From: Pseudoxanthomonas mexicana
Lineage (GTDB): Bacteria > Pseudomonadota > Gammaproteobacteria > Xanthomonadales > Xanthomonadaceae
Assembly (NCBI RefSeq): GCF_010093385.1
Contig: NZ_PDWV01000014.1
Coordinates: 1 to 64,000, forward strand
DNA: 64,000 bases
Reading direction: 5' to 3'
The translations under genes were made by a program, and so were the position numbers. The notes under the pieces were generated by a model, which saw only the letters and a list, made by a program, of their open reading frames with translations, did no database searches and was not told where the DNA came from. Below are positions 9,881 to 16,856 of the stretch, one piece after another. Position 1 is the stretch's first letter, and each line of letters opens with the position of its first letter.

Positions 9881-10258
9881 TTAACCGATTGGAGGTCGGA
9901 TCAGGTGTGGCAGGGCGGGAGTCGCGTGCCCAAGCGACAGCGGACGCAAGCTCCTAGGGTGCTCGATCTGCACCGGAGCGAAGGTCGTCATCGACACGGC
10001 GACCGGGGACGAGTGCATGCAGACGGAACGGCAGGCACTGGAATCGGAACCACAGCAATCGGGCGCTGCAGAGTCGGCTGGGGCTGCCATGCCATCGGAT
10101 TTCACCGAGGCGGCATGGCGTTCATGGCATGGAGCTGAGGCAATCGTCTTCTGCGCCGGCGCAGCGACCGACGATGCAGCTCCATGTGCCATGTGCACGG
10201 ACGCCATCGCCGTCGTCGCCCCATTAAGAATCAAGGCAACGCTCAACAGCACCCGCAA
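9881..10258 (-). CDS. copL: CopL family metal-binding leader protein (copy 1)
   Basis: CopL is a short, exported, Cys/His-rich protein needed for copper-induced expression of copAB in Xanthomonas and Stenotrophomonas. Here a hydrophobic N-terminus is followed by Cys-rich motifs (DCCGSDSSACRSVCMHSS) and the family ending LPHLIRPPIG. The only workable start is TTG 10258. Similarity to CopL copy 2 continues upstream (residues SAWAI), but no ATG or GTG is available there, so the start may have decayed. It precedes the broken copA by 127 nt in the same order as the intact locus. It could still be translated but probably controls nothing useful here. Confidence 0.7.
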   Translation of the reverse strand: MRVLLSVALILNGATTAMASVHMAHGAASSVAAPAQKTIASAPCHERHAASVKSDGMAAPADSAAPDCCGSDSSACRSVCMHSSPVAVSMTTFAPVQIEHPRSLRPLSLGHATPALPHLIRPPIG

Positions 10259-10438
10259 CAGAATGGCCCAAGCTGACCTGCCGGCACTATACCTCCGAGT
10301 CGGAGCGCAAGGGTAGAGGAAGCATGGATCGGAATTGGCGGCCGCCCTCAGGTCGGCTGGCTACCCTCGGCGCAAGTCGCTCCGGAGAGCCCAAACGTAC
10401 TGCCGATGCGGCCGTAACCCCCGTCAGCCCGTCATCAC

Positions 10439-10463
10439 GCGGGATAAACCACTATTATCCCGC
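10439..10463. repeat. Inverted repeat GCGGGATAA upstream of the kfrA relic
   Basis: GCGGGATAA and TTATCCCGC flank a 7-nt spacer. A close counterpart (CGGGATAAT/ATTATCCCG, 5-nt spacer) lies upstream of the full kfrA at 55,890-55,912, on the equivalent side of the operator. Conservation at both copies suggests a binding site or an upstream terminator. Which of these it is cannot be told from the sequence. Confidence 0.45.
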
Positions 10464-10505
10464 TTCAAAATACGGTCAAATTATTGCCCGTTCCGTAACT
10501 TGATT

Positions 10506-10543
10506 GGTATGTAATTTCGTGGTATGTAATACATTACGAAATA
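10506..10543 (+). promoter_or_regulatory. KfrA-type operator/promoter, copy 1
   Basis: Two direct repeats GGTATGTAAT (10506 and 10521, 5 nt apart) run into ACATTACGAAATA, so the second repeat is part of the dyad GTAAT-AC-ATTAC. The layout is nearly identical to the region before the intact kfrA (55,810-55,847, opposite strand). A TTGATT and TATGTA pair 17 nt apart overlaps the repeats, fitting an autorepressed promoter. Confidence 0.6.
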
Positions 10544-10556
10544 GTCGGAGAGCGCG

Positions 10557-10622
10557 ATGGCACGCGGCGGCCTGTACAAGAGCGACATCCAGAAGGCCCG
10601 CGATACGAACCGGGCTCGGTAA
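10557..10622 (+). pseudogene. kfrA: kfrA 5' remnant
   Basis: ATG 10557 begins MARGGLYKSDIQKARD, matching the first 16 residues of the full KfrA at 55,792 (MARAGLYKGDVQKARD). After five unrelated codons it stops at TAA 10620, exactly where a 14-bp inverted repeat begins. The promoter and operator are intact, so a short peptide could still be made, but the DNA-binding domain and coiled coil are gone. This is a relic of a duplicated regulator cut by a rearrangement. Confidence 0.7.
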
Positions 10623-10694
10623 AGCTGTGACTTTTCGCCCCGCTCCCGGCCAAGTCACAGAATTAGCGTGTAGTTCGGGCAAGTCACAGCTTTA
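10620..10694. repeat. 14-bp inverted repeat element at the kfrA break
   Basis: TAAAGCTGTGACTT (10620-10633) is perfectly inverted at 10681-10694. An extra direct copy of the right arm, CAAGTCACAGAATTAG, sits at 10651-10666, so the right side has two arms about 29 bp apart. Multiple spaced end repeats like this resemble the terminus of an insertion sequence. It coincides with the kfrA truncation. No transposase is present. Confidence 0.5.
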
Positions 10695-10708
10695 GTGTGG
10701 CGATTCTT

Positions 10709-11467
10709 TCAACCTGAAGTTCGGTCGAAGATGGCGATAACGCCAGGCTGCGTTAGGTGCTCAGGGAGCGGCAAACTGCGGTCATGGATCATGATGTCGA
10801 TCATCGCGTCATGGTCCGAGCACATTGGCTGTACCGCCGCAGTTACCAAGCGAGCCGCACGTTCTGCCAGTGACGGATCGACCACGAGGTAGATCACCAG
10901 GCCCAGCGGCGCATCCAGGTTGTTGGCGTACCTTGATTCAACGATGAAAGCCGCCTCCACGTAGTCCGTGGCTTGCGCACTGTCGCGCACGGCAGCTACC
11001 AACCAAGCCGGGACGGTAGTGGCGGGCCGGATTTCCAACTGAGTATGTTCGATCTTCTCAATGCGGGCCATATAGCCAGTGTCTAGGAGACTGGCGATCT
11101 CCTCTGGATACAACACCGCACCGCCATCGTTGGGATTGAGCATCAACGTGGCACCGCGCGTCTGGCTCAGCAACTCACGTGCCTCAAGCTCAAGAATCCT
11201 GACGGCCCGCGAGCTGGCGAACTGCGCCTTCTGTAGGGAGGTGAAAAACGGAATGGCATCAAAACCGTCCGGATGGCGGAATTGCACAAGCCGTAGGTGC
11301 TTGCTGTCGTCCGACACCGGCGCATGGACATAGACGGTGGCCTCAAGCAGGCTCCGGAAGAACGCCGGCTCCTCGGTCGGGTCGAGCCTCGATCTCTCCA
11401 GTCGCGCTTCCAACTCGTGATGGGGTGGTCCCGGGTGGCCTGGCGGCATGCGTGGTCGAGGTGGCAT
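10709..11467 (-). CDS. SseB family protein (copy 1)
   Basis: The 252-residue protein has the SseB N-terminal domain (LVQFRHPDGFDAIPFFTSL near residue 60, then GATLMLNPNDGG and LYPEEIASLL) and a C-terminal SseB-like part. SseB-domain proteins occur widely on plasmids and integrative elements; the biochemical role is not established. There is no signal peptide. The start ATG 11467 lies 3 nt after the stop of the BPSL0761-type gene, so the two form one transcription unit. A paralogous pair sits at 13,066-14,102. The N-terminus is unusually rich in proline and arginine. Confidence 0.75.
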   Translation of the reverse strand: MPPRPRMPPGHPGPPHHELEARLERSRLDPTEEPAFFRSLLEATVYVHAPVSDDSKHLRLVQFRHPDGFDAIPFFTSLQKAQFASSRAVRILELEARELLSQTRGATLMLNPNDGGAVLYPEEIASLLDTGYMARIEKIEHTQLEIRPATTVPAWLVAAVRDSAQATDYVEAAFIVESRYANNLDAPLGLVIYLVVDPSLAERAARLVTAAVQPMCSDHDAMIDIMIHDRSLPLPEHLTQPGVIAIFDRTSG

Positions 11468-11470
11468 GCC

Positions 11471-11743
11471 CTACTCCCGATGCGGGCCGAGGGGGTAATT
11501 CCGCAACCAGTCCGCTTCGAAGCACGATGTTAGGTAGGGTCGTACGAAGAAGGATTGAGTCAGCTCGCGTAACCGTTCCTCGTGACCTGCTATGGCCTCG
11601 ACATCGCTGATGGTCGGGTAATGCCGCAGCAGCCGATAGGCTTCTTGGCGAACGGTCTTTGGCACGGCTTGGTTGGCGGCGAGTTCTTTCAGGAACGCGC
11701 CGGCCTGCAGCAGGTTTCGCGTGCGCTCGCTGGGCATGGTCAT
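11471..11743 (-). CDS. BPSL0761 family protein (copy 1)
   Basis: This small soluble protein of 90 residues has the pattern SERTRNLLQAGAFL, RQEAYRLLRHYPTISD, typical of the BPSL0761 family of unknown function. ATG 11743 is used; an in-frame ATG follows two codons later. It is the first gene of a two-gene unit with SseB. The palindrome CTAAGGAATTCTTAG lies 20 nt upstream, in a position to repress transcription. The paralog at 13,830-14,102 has the same arrangement. Confidence 0.75.
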   Translation of the reverse strand: MTMPSERTRNLLQAGAFLKELAANQAVPKTVRQEAYRLLRHYPTISDVEAIAGHEERLRELTQSFFVRPYLTSCFEADWLRNYPLGPHRE

Positions 11744-11762
11744 GCGGGCACTGAAGCTGAAA

Positions 11763-11777
11763 CTAAGGAATTCTTAG
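11763..11777. promoter_or_regulatory. CTAAG-N5-CTTAG operator, site A
   Basis: CTAAGGAATTCTTAG lies 20 nt before the BPSL0761 copy 1 start. Near-identical palindromes precede copy 2 (14,123) and the XRE regulator gene (53,871). The shared sequence and position mark a common operator, probably of that XRE protein. The factor is inferred. Confidence 0.65.
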
Positions 11778-11813
11778 CCTACGCCGAAAGCGCATGCCAG
11801 ACCAGCGCCCCCA

Positions 11814-12641
11814 CTACGTGGTCTTGGAAGCGGGTTTTCGCTGGCGCGGTGTGGCGGCCTTCTTTGCCGTGGTTCGGCGCGAGCCCGACGTAGCCAACAG
11901 GGCATCTAGGCGGGCACGGGCCGCGGCACTCTCGCGCTCTGCCGCATGTTGGGCATTCTCCGCCGTCCGCTGAGCCTGGCCGGCGGCTTGCAAGGCGCGG
12001 GTGTGCTCACGCGCCTGCGTGCTCAGTTGCGCCTTCGTCGCCTTCACCTCCTGGCGGAGCCGATCGATCTCGGCAAAGCCGCGGTCCTCGGCCTGGCGCA
12101 GATGGGCTTGCAGCGCCTCACGCTCGGCCGCTGCGGCGGTGCGCTCTTGCTCCACGCGGTCCAGCGCTGCCTGGAGCTGCGTTTCCTGGGCGCGATTGCG
12201 TTGCTGGAGCTCCTCGTTCTGGCGCTGCAGATGGCCGACTTGGCTGGCCAATTCGTCGGCGCGCTGCGTACTGATGGCCAAGGCCGCCTCGGCAGACTGG
12301 GTGGCGGCGGTGGCCTGCTGCGCCTGGGTCTGGGCCTGGCGGACCTGATCGCCGGCAGCGGCCAACTGCGCCGCTAGGGCGGCCGGGGTGTCGGTCAGCC
12401 GCTGGCGCTCGGGCACCAGCGTAGCCTCAGCCTGCTGGCGTCCGGCCGCCAGCGCCAGCCCCCAGATCTGGGCTAAGGCCGGGCCCACGGCCTCCGGCAC
12501 CGCCGGCATTTTCAGCCGGTGCTGCAGGCGTTCTGCCAGCTGCATCCACCACATATCCAGCAGCGGTCCGATCGTGTTCGGCGAGCCGCGTCCCAGGGCC
12601 TGCCGTACGCGTTCAACCGTAGGCCGCTCGCCGGCGCCCAA
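11814..12641 (-). CDS. KfrA-like DNA-binding coiled-coil protein, start unclear
   Basis: The N-terminal part (GERPTVERVRQALGRGSPNTIGPLLDMWW) is the plasmid replication-region DNA-binding domain of KfrA-type proteins. Residues about 70-250 form a long alanine/glutamine-rich coiled coil, and the tail is basic (RRTTAKKAATPRQRKPASKTT). Such proteins bind their own promoters and help plasmid or element maintenance. TTG 12641 is only the first possible start. Similarity extends about 14 codons upstream (VFAAADTL) with no ATG or GTG before an in-frame stop, so the 5' end seems rearranged. It is distinct from the kfrA at 54,740 in sequence and domain subtype. Confidence 0.7.
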   Translation of the reverse strand: MGAGERPTVERVRQALGRGSPNTIGPLLDMWWMQLAERLQHRLKMPAVPEAVGPALAQIWGLALAAGRQQAEATLVPERQRLTDTPAALAAQLAAAGDQVRQAQTQAQQATAATQSAEAALAISTQRADELASQVGHLQRQNEELQQRNRAQETQLQAALDRVEQERTAAAAEREALQAHLRQAEDRGFAEIDRLRQEVKATKAQLSTQAREHTRALQAAGQAQRTAENAQHAAERESAAARARLDALLATSGSRRTTAKKAATPRQRKPASKTT

Positions 12642-12689
12642 TAGCGTGTCAGCCGCGGCGAAGACGAACCCCGGCAGGGATTCGTGAGA

Positions 12690-12708
12690 AAAACAGCCGA
12701 ATCGGCTC
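12690..12708 (-). terminator. Probable rho-independent terminator
   Basis: On the minus strand AGCCGATTCGGCT forms a short GC stem, followed by GTTTTT. It lies between the antitoxin-like gene and the KfrA-like gene on the same strand, so it would end the BPSL0761-SseB-antitoxin transcript. The stem is only 5-6 bp, so strength is uncertain. Confidence 0.4.
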
Positions 12709-12889
12709 TAACACCATGATTCAACGAGGAAACACCCCTCGACGTCAGGCAGTGCGTGGATTACAGACTTAGGCTTGATCGAACCAGAAGCCGCGTGACC
12801 CAGGCATTTCTGAAGTGCTGCTTAGGCACGCGTGCCCTTCTTGAATATTGGATTCAAGAGTTTCCACGCTCCTGACCCAACGGAAACCC

Positions 12890-13048
12890 TCAAGAAGGCT
12901 CCGACCATCGCCTGATCCATTGCAGTAGTTCCTCGTGCGGGATCGTACGTCCAGCGTCGACGTCGGCGATACCTTCGCGGGTCCGCCGATCCTTCTCTTC
13001 CTCGGTCAATTCCGGAAGGAGTGCTAGCAGTTTGTCTTCAGGGCTCAT
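12890..13048 (-). CDS. Small antitoxin-like protein, no toxin partner
   Basis: ATG 13048 opens a 52-residue frame ending at TGA 12890. The sequence TEEEKDRRTREGIADVDAG followed by RTIPHEELLQWI is the pattern of short type II antitoxins or addiction-module proteins (RxGxADVxAGRxIPHEE). It starts 17 nt after the SseB copy 2 stop, so it is probably cotranscribed with that pair. No RelE/ParE-like frame follows downstream, where about 250 nt carry only a probable terminator. It may be an orphan antitoxin, or an accessory gene that only resembles one. Confidence 0.6.
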   Translation of the reverse strand: MSPEDKLLALLPELTEEEKDRRTREGIADVDAGRTIPHEELLQWIRRWSEPS

Positions 13049-13065
13049 AGGCCGATGAGCTGCGC

Positions 13066-13827
13066 TCAAGTTGGCTTGATTCTCGTGAACATGGGCACGA
13101 TCTGAGGATCATCCAGGCCCGCCGGCAAAGGCTGCGATACGTCGTGGACCGCCAAGTCGATGATGACGTCCAAATCTGAGCATAAGGGCTGTATGGCGGT
13201 GGTCACCAGACGAGCCGCCCGCTCGGCGAAAGCCAGGTCGACCACCAGCCAGATCAACAGACCGGGAGGCTGTTCGACGCCCCCCGACGAGTGAGTTTCC
13301 AGGAGATACGCCGACGAGACGAAGTCGGCGTGTTCAAGGCTGCCGCTGATGGCCGGAGCGAGCCAAGCCGGTGCGGCTTGGGCAGGTCTCACCGCGAACT
13401 CCGCCGGCTCCAGCCGTTCCACCCTGGCCAGAAAGCCCGTATCCAACAATGCCGCAACCTCTTCCGGGTAGAGGACAACGCCGTCGTCGTTGGGATTGAG
13501 CATCAACGTAGCGCCGCGAGTACCGGTTAGCAGCTCACGGCCTGGAACTCCCAGAATTCTGACAGCAGCCGAACTGGCCGCCTGCGCCTTGTCGAGCGAG
13601 GTAAAGAAGGGGATCGCATCGAAACCGTCAGGATGGCGGAACTGGACCAGCCGCAGTGTCCGCGCGTCATCCGAGACGGGCGCATGCACGTACACGATCG
13701 CATCCATCAGTCGCTTGAAGAATGCGCGTTCCTCGGCTGCGCTGTCGCGGGCCCGTTCAAAGGAAGCCTCCAGCGCTGCCTCTGCGGACGTAGTCCCTCT
13801 TGCACGCGGCCTGCTCGGTTGCTTCAT
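13066..13827 (-). CDS. SseB family protein (copy 2)
   Basis: A paralog of the protein at 10,709-11,467, with the same landmarks: RLVQFRHPDGFDAIPFFTSL, GATLMLNPNDDG, LYPEEVAALLDTGF. The length is 253 residues from ATG 13827. I chose that start because it follows the BPSL0761 stop by 2 nt; an in-frame upstream start would overlap that gene by 40 nt. The two copies differ throughout, so the duplication is old or the copies arrived separately. Cellular role unknown. Confidence 0.75.
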   Translation of the reverse strand: MKQPSRPRARGTTSAEAALEASFERARDSAAEERAFFKRLMDAIVYVHAPVSDDARTLRLVQFRHPDGFDAIPFFTSLDKAQAASSAAVRILGVPGRELLTGTRGATLMLNPNDDGVVLYPEEVAALLDTGFLARVERLEPAEFAVRPAQAAPAWLAPAISGSLEHADFVSSAYLLETHSSGGVEQPPGLLIWLVVDLAFAERAARLVTTAIQPLCSDLDVIIDLAVHDVSQPLPAGLDDPQIVPMFTRIKPT

Positions 13828-13829
13828 AG

Positions 13830-14102
13830 TCAGATGCGATGAGGGCCAAGCGGGTATCCGGAGAACCAATCCGCCTCGATCTCGCTGCTCAGGTAGGGTC
13901 GTACGAAGGCCGACTGGGTCAGCGCTCGCAGCCGCTCTTCGTGCTCAGCAATCGCCTCGATGTCGCTGACGGTTGGATAGTGCCGCAGCAGTCGATATGC
14001 CTCTTGCCGCACCTCTTTGGGCACGGCTTGGCTGGCCGCTAGCTGCCGGAGGAACGCGCCCGCCTGCAACACATTGCGGGTGCGCTCAGATGGCGTCGTC
14101 AT
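13830..14102 (-). CDS. BPSL0761 family protein (copy 2)
   Basis: The 90-residue paralog of 11,471-11,743 begins MTTPSERTRNVLQAGAFLRQ and contains RQEAYRLLRHYPTVSD. It leads the second BPSL0761-SseB unit, which here also contains the antitoxin-like gene. The palindrome CTAAGGAATGCTTAG sits 20 nt upstream of ATG 14102, in the same relation as in copy 1. Function is unknown. The protein has no membrane segment or metal motif. Confidence 0.75.
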   Translation of the reverse strand: MTTPSERTRNVLQAGAFLRQLAASQAVPKEVRQEAYRLLRHYPTVSDIEAIAEHEERLRALTQSAFVRPYLSSEIEADWFSGYPLGPHRI

Positions 14103-14122
14103 GACATCAAGAATGGCTGGAG

Positions 14123-14137
14123 CTAAGGAATGCTTAG
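14123..14137. promoter_or_regulatory. CTAAG-N5-CTTAG operator, site B
   Basis: CTAAGGAATGCTTAG, extended to GCTAAG...CTTAGC, lies 20 nt before BPSL0761 copy 2. It matches sites at 11,763 and 53,871. The 14,103-14,430 interval (328 nt) holds this operator, a promoter at 14,181 and a dif-like site at 14,221, and no gene that I can support. Confidence 0.65.
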
Positions 14138-14180
14138 CTTATCGCGTCTGTGGCCGGCTAGCGCACGGTGCAACTACAGA

Positions 14181-14209
14181 CCTTGCGATTTCCAAATTAA
14201 TCCGGTATA
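14181..14209 (+). promoter_or_regulatory. Sigma-70-like promoter
   Basis: TTGCGA (14181) and a perfect TATAAT (14204) are separated by 17 nt. It points toward the YkgJ gene about 220 nt downstream, with the dif-like site in the predicted leader. Confidence 0.5.
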
Positions 14210-14220
14210 ATCAATAACGT

Positions 14221-14248
14221 ACTTCGCATAACGTCGCTTATGTAAAAC
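14221..14248. other. dif-like XerC/XerD recombination site
   Basis: ACTTCGCATAA - CGTCGC - TTATGTAAAAC has the 11-6-11 layout of dif/pdif sites. The inner arms CGCATAA and TTATGT match the E. coli dif core arms, while the 6-nt centre differs. Such sites allow resolution of multimers or exchange of modules by the host XerCD proteins. It sits at the edge of the BPSL0761-SseB unit. A second site in the same element was not found. Confidence 0.5.
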
Positions 14249-14430
14249 CGCGGCGTGGCCGGTTTGGTGAGTCTGGTGTCTGAATGGCTCTGCCCTCGAT
14301 CGGTGTCCTGCTCACGTTGCGGCTAGCCCGCGCCGGACGCTCCAGCCCTGATAGCCCTCAGTTCCGCGAGCACGATGGGCGCAGGCTTGGTAGGTTTTGA
14401 GGATCAACCCGGCACGTTTGAGGAGCACCG

Positions 14431-15033
14431 ATGATGCAGCAAACGGTTGACTCAGAGCGCGATCCTGCTCAGGCCAAGAAGAATGCCCAGGCGAATTTCG
14501 ATCGAATGATTACTGGCATTCCGATGGAAATCCAAGACAGAGAAGCCAGCTTGGCCAGTCGGCTGGCCGCTTTGCCTGGAAGCCCGATAAAAAAGCTGCG
14601 CGCCTTGCACAAGGAAATGGAGATCCTGTCCGCGGCGATGGCTCCATATGTCGCATGCAGTGCGGGCTGCTCGGCATGTTGCCGCTACCCGGTGCACCTT
14701 TATCCCGTTGAGGCCGAGCTTATTGAGAAGCGCTCCTCGCATTCTCGATTGCCGAAGTCGCTTCCTAGCGCCGACTTCCATGGTTCGCCCTGCCCCTTTC
14801 TCATCCAGGAGCAATGTTCGATCTACGAGGACCGTCCAATGGTTTGCCGCCAGCATGTTGCGTTGACCAACACGGCTTACTGGTGCGATCCGGTCAGATC
14901 GGGCGAGATCACTTTGCCGATGGCCCAACTCTCCAAAGTTCAAGAAGCTTTTCATGAGCTCGTAGCAAAGGATGGCCGCACGACTCCCATGGACATCAGG
15001 CAGATCTTCGCAGTACCCGGCGAAAGCTCCTAG
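14431..15033 (+). CDS. YkgJ family cysteine cluster protein
   Basis: The 200-residue protein contains the CxxxCxxCC-type cluster CSAGCSACCRYPVHL (about residues 76-90), then CPFLIQEQCSIYEDRPMVCR and a further Cys in the C-terminal half. This matches the YkgJ/UPF0153 family, whose conserved cysteines bind zinc or iron-sulfur; the substrate is unknown. ATG 14431 is preceded by GAGGAG with 5-nt spacing; a second ATG follows directly. The gene stands alone between a dif-like site and oppositely oriented genes, and its base composition is less G+C-rich than the copper genes. Confidence 0.75.
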   Translation: MMQQTVDSERDPAQAKKNAQANFDRMITGIPMEIQDREASLASRLAALPGSPIKKLRALHKEMEILSAAMAPYVACSAGCSACCRYPVHLYPVEAELIEKRSSHSRLPKSLPSADFHGSPCPFLIQEQCSIYEDRPMVCRQHVALTNTAYWCDPVRSGEITLPMAQLSKVQEAFHELVAKDGRTTPMDIRQIFAVPGESS

Positions 15034-15100
15034 GCTGGGAGTGCCTGAAAACTTGACCCGACAGCGTCCTTTTGTGCGAGATATGCGCGCAACGGGAATG

Positions 15101-15493
15101 TCAGGACTGATGGAACCGCGCTTCTTGCGTACGCCCACCGTAGCCATACGCCGAGGCGCGCGCATCGTGGACATGTACATAGCTTGTCGGGTGCACGGGG
15201 CCTAACAGGCGCTCAAAGCAAGCGAACACCTCGGCAAGATACTCTGCCTTCTGCGCTTTGGTGTTGGTCTCATCCGTCACGATGATCTCCAGCGAGAAGC
15301 TTGAGACGCCAATCTCACTCAGCGTCTTTCCTCCGATCAGCCAATCTTCAGGCCGGACATACGTGATGATCGTCGCGATCAGGCCCGCCTTCTTTCCTAG
15401 AATCCGGCTGGTCATATCGCTCACCTGTGTAGATATCTTCGCGGTCAGCGCGGGAGACGAAGATGCAGAGACTTTGATGTTGATCAGAGGCAT
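15101..15493 (-). CDS. Tautomerase family protein
   Basis: The protein starts MPLINIKVS; Pro2 would be the catalytic base after removal of Met, as in 4-oxalocrotonate tautomerase and MIF-like enzymes. The chain is 130 residues, longer than the 60-75-residue 4-OT monomers, and ends YVHVHDARASAYGYGGRTQ, seen in the longer MIF-fold members. It probably isomerises keto-enol acids in the cytoplasm; the substrate is unknown. It lies 26 nt after the oxidoreductase gene on the same strand and may be cotranscribed with it. Confidence 0.7.
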   Translation of the reverse strand: MPLINIKVSASSSPALTAKISTQVSDMTSRILGKKAGLIATIITYVRPEDWLIGGKTLSEIGVSSFSLEIIVTDETNTKAQKAEYLAEVFACFERLLGPVHPTSYVHVHDARASAYGYGGRTQEARFHQS

Positions 15494-15519
15494 GAAGGAA
15501 CTCGTGTGAAGCCGAGAGG

Positions 15520-16530
15520 TTAGTTGATGGCGATGACCACTTTGCCGATGGGCCTTCCATGTTCCATGCGCGCAAACGCGGCAGCAGCTTCAGCAAAAGG
15601 AAAGATGATGTCGATAACGGGCACGATGGCGTGTTCGTCGATGAAGCGGATAAGGGCTTGGGTCATTTTCTTGGAACCCACTACCACTCCGGTGAGTGAC
15701 TTTCCGCCGATGAGTGAGAATGGATCGATGCTCAATGCAAATCCGCCAGCGACGCCACCGATGGTCACGACTTGGCCGCCGGGGCGCAGACTTCGCAGCG
15801 AGCGAGCAATCGTGTCAGCTCCACCGATGTCCATCACCAGATCTACGCCGCCGGTCGTGCGGAGCACCGTTTCACCCCAGTTGGGATCGGTGTTGTAGTT
15901 GATGGCAGCGTGTGCCCCCAATGCCACCATATGCTCGATGCCCTCTCCCCTCCCAGAGAGCACCGTGACGTGCAAGCCGGCTGCCAGCGCGAGCTGGACC
16001 GCCCATGTAGACACGCCGCCAGTACCCTGAATCAGCACATGAGCACCGTCGGGCAGCGCGCCCAACTCAAACAACGCGTGCCAGGCAGTGACCCCTGCGC
16101 AGGCGATCGTAGAAGCTTGCTCCCATGACAGAGTGCGTGGCGCGTGCACCAATGCACTTTGATCTACCATCAGATGTGTCGTCAGCACACCGTCGATGTT
16201 GCCACCCAGCGACAGGGACAGCGCTTGCTCGCTGGGAAATCCCTCAGTCCACCGCGGAAAGAAGATGGGGAGTACGGCATCACCGATGGAGAAGTCGGTG
16301 ATCGCCGAACCTACAGCTACTACTTGTCCGGCGGCGTCCGACAATGGGATGCGGGCTTCGCCGGCCCCCATCTGACCGTGAGCAACGAGTAAGTCACGGT
16401 AGTTGAGCGAGGCGGCCTTGACGGCCAGTAGCACCTGGTTCTCACCCAAGGACGATGGCGGAACCTCGATTCTGTGAAGGCTTTGTGGACCCTGTCCACG
16501 GATGACGCGGTAGGCGTGCATGAGGCTCAT
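15520..16530 (-). CDS. Medium-chain NAD(P)-dependent alcohol dehydrogenase/quinone reductase
   Basis: An MDR-superfamily oxidoreductase of about 336 residues from ATG 16530 (MSLMHAYRVIRG). It has the GroES-like N-terminus (SLNYRDLLVAHGQMG), the central TIACAGVTAWHALFELG helix, the nucleotide motif VLIQGTGGVSTWAVQLA and the end GRPIGKVVIAIN. The usual zinc ligands are not evident, so it fits the NADPH:quinone oxidoreductase branch. A longer frame from 16599 is possible but adds non-homologous residues. It follows the HMA gene on the same strand. A link to copper or oxidative stress is contextual only. Confidence 0.75.
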   Translation of the reverse strand: MSLMHAYRVIRGQGPQSLHRIEVPPSSLGENQVLLAVKAASLNYRDLLVAHGQMGAGEARIPLSDAAGQVVAVGSAITDFSIGDAVLPIFFPRWTEGFPSEQALSLSLGGNIDGVLTTHLMVDQSALVHAPRTLSWEQASTIACAGVTAWHALFELGALPDGAHVLIQGTGGVSTWAVQLALAAGLHVTVLSGRGEGIEHMVALGAHAAINYNTDPNWGETVLRTTGGVDLVMDIGGADTIARSLRSLRPGGQVVTIGGVAGGFALSIDPFSLIGGKSLTGVVVGSKKMTQALIRFIDEHAIVPVIDIIFPFAEAAAAFARMEHGRPIGKVVIAIN

Positions 16531-16598
16531 TGGGCGATTTGGGTGAGAGGTGGCGATCGAGATGGCGCAATGGCACAACGCATTCTTTAATGACGCCA

Positions 16599-16799
16599 TT
16601 AATGAACAATATGGGCCGGATAGCCGATCGAGCTGAGTGCTTGCGTTATCAGCTCAAGCGGACGGCGGGTTTCGAGACTGATGCGGCGTTGGTGCGGCAT
16701 GAACTGCGCCCGCATCGAGGGGTCTACGCTCATCAGCGCACGTCGAATGGGTGCCACACATGCGCTGCAAGCCATGGCCGGGATATGTAGTCGATGCAT
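16599..16799 (-). CDS. Short HMA-domain metal-binding protein
   Basis: Sixty-six residues beginning MHRLHIPAMACSACVAPIRR. The MxCxxC loop and overall beta-alpha-beta pattern match heavy-metal-associated (HMA) domains such as CopZ and MerP. There is no signal peptide, so it would act in the cytoplasm. The chain is divergent: the usual DVxxGxVxV strand is replaced by a sequence rich in Met, Arg and His. ATG 16799 has TTGGAG upstream; TTG 16814 is an alternative. It follows cueR by about 57 nt. Confidence 0.6.
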   Translation of the reverse strand: MHRLHIPAMACSACVAPIRRALMSVDPSMRAQFMPHQRRISLETRRPLELITQALSSIGYPAHIVH

Positions 16800-16856
16800 G
16801 CGTTGCTGCTCCAACCAGCAGGGATAGCCAGCGTCAGGCTTCCCACTGTGGCAACG

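Noticed and set aside
12512-12724. Short minus-strand frame overlapping the KfrA-like 5' end
   Set aside because: It is in another frame from the KfrA domain and contains the terminator-like hairpin; no family resemblance.
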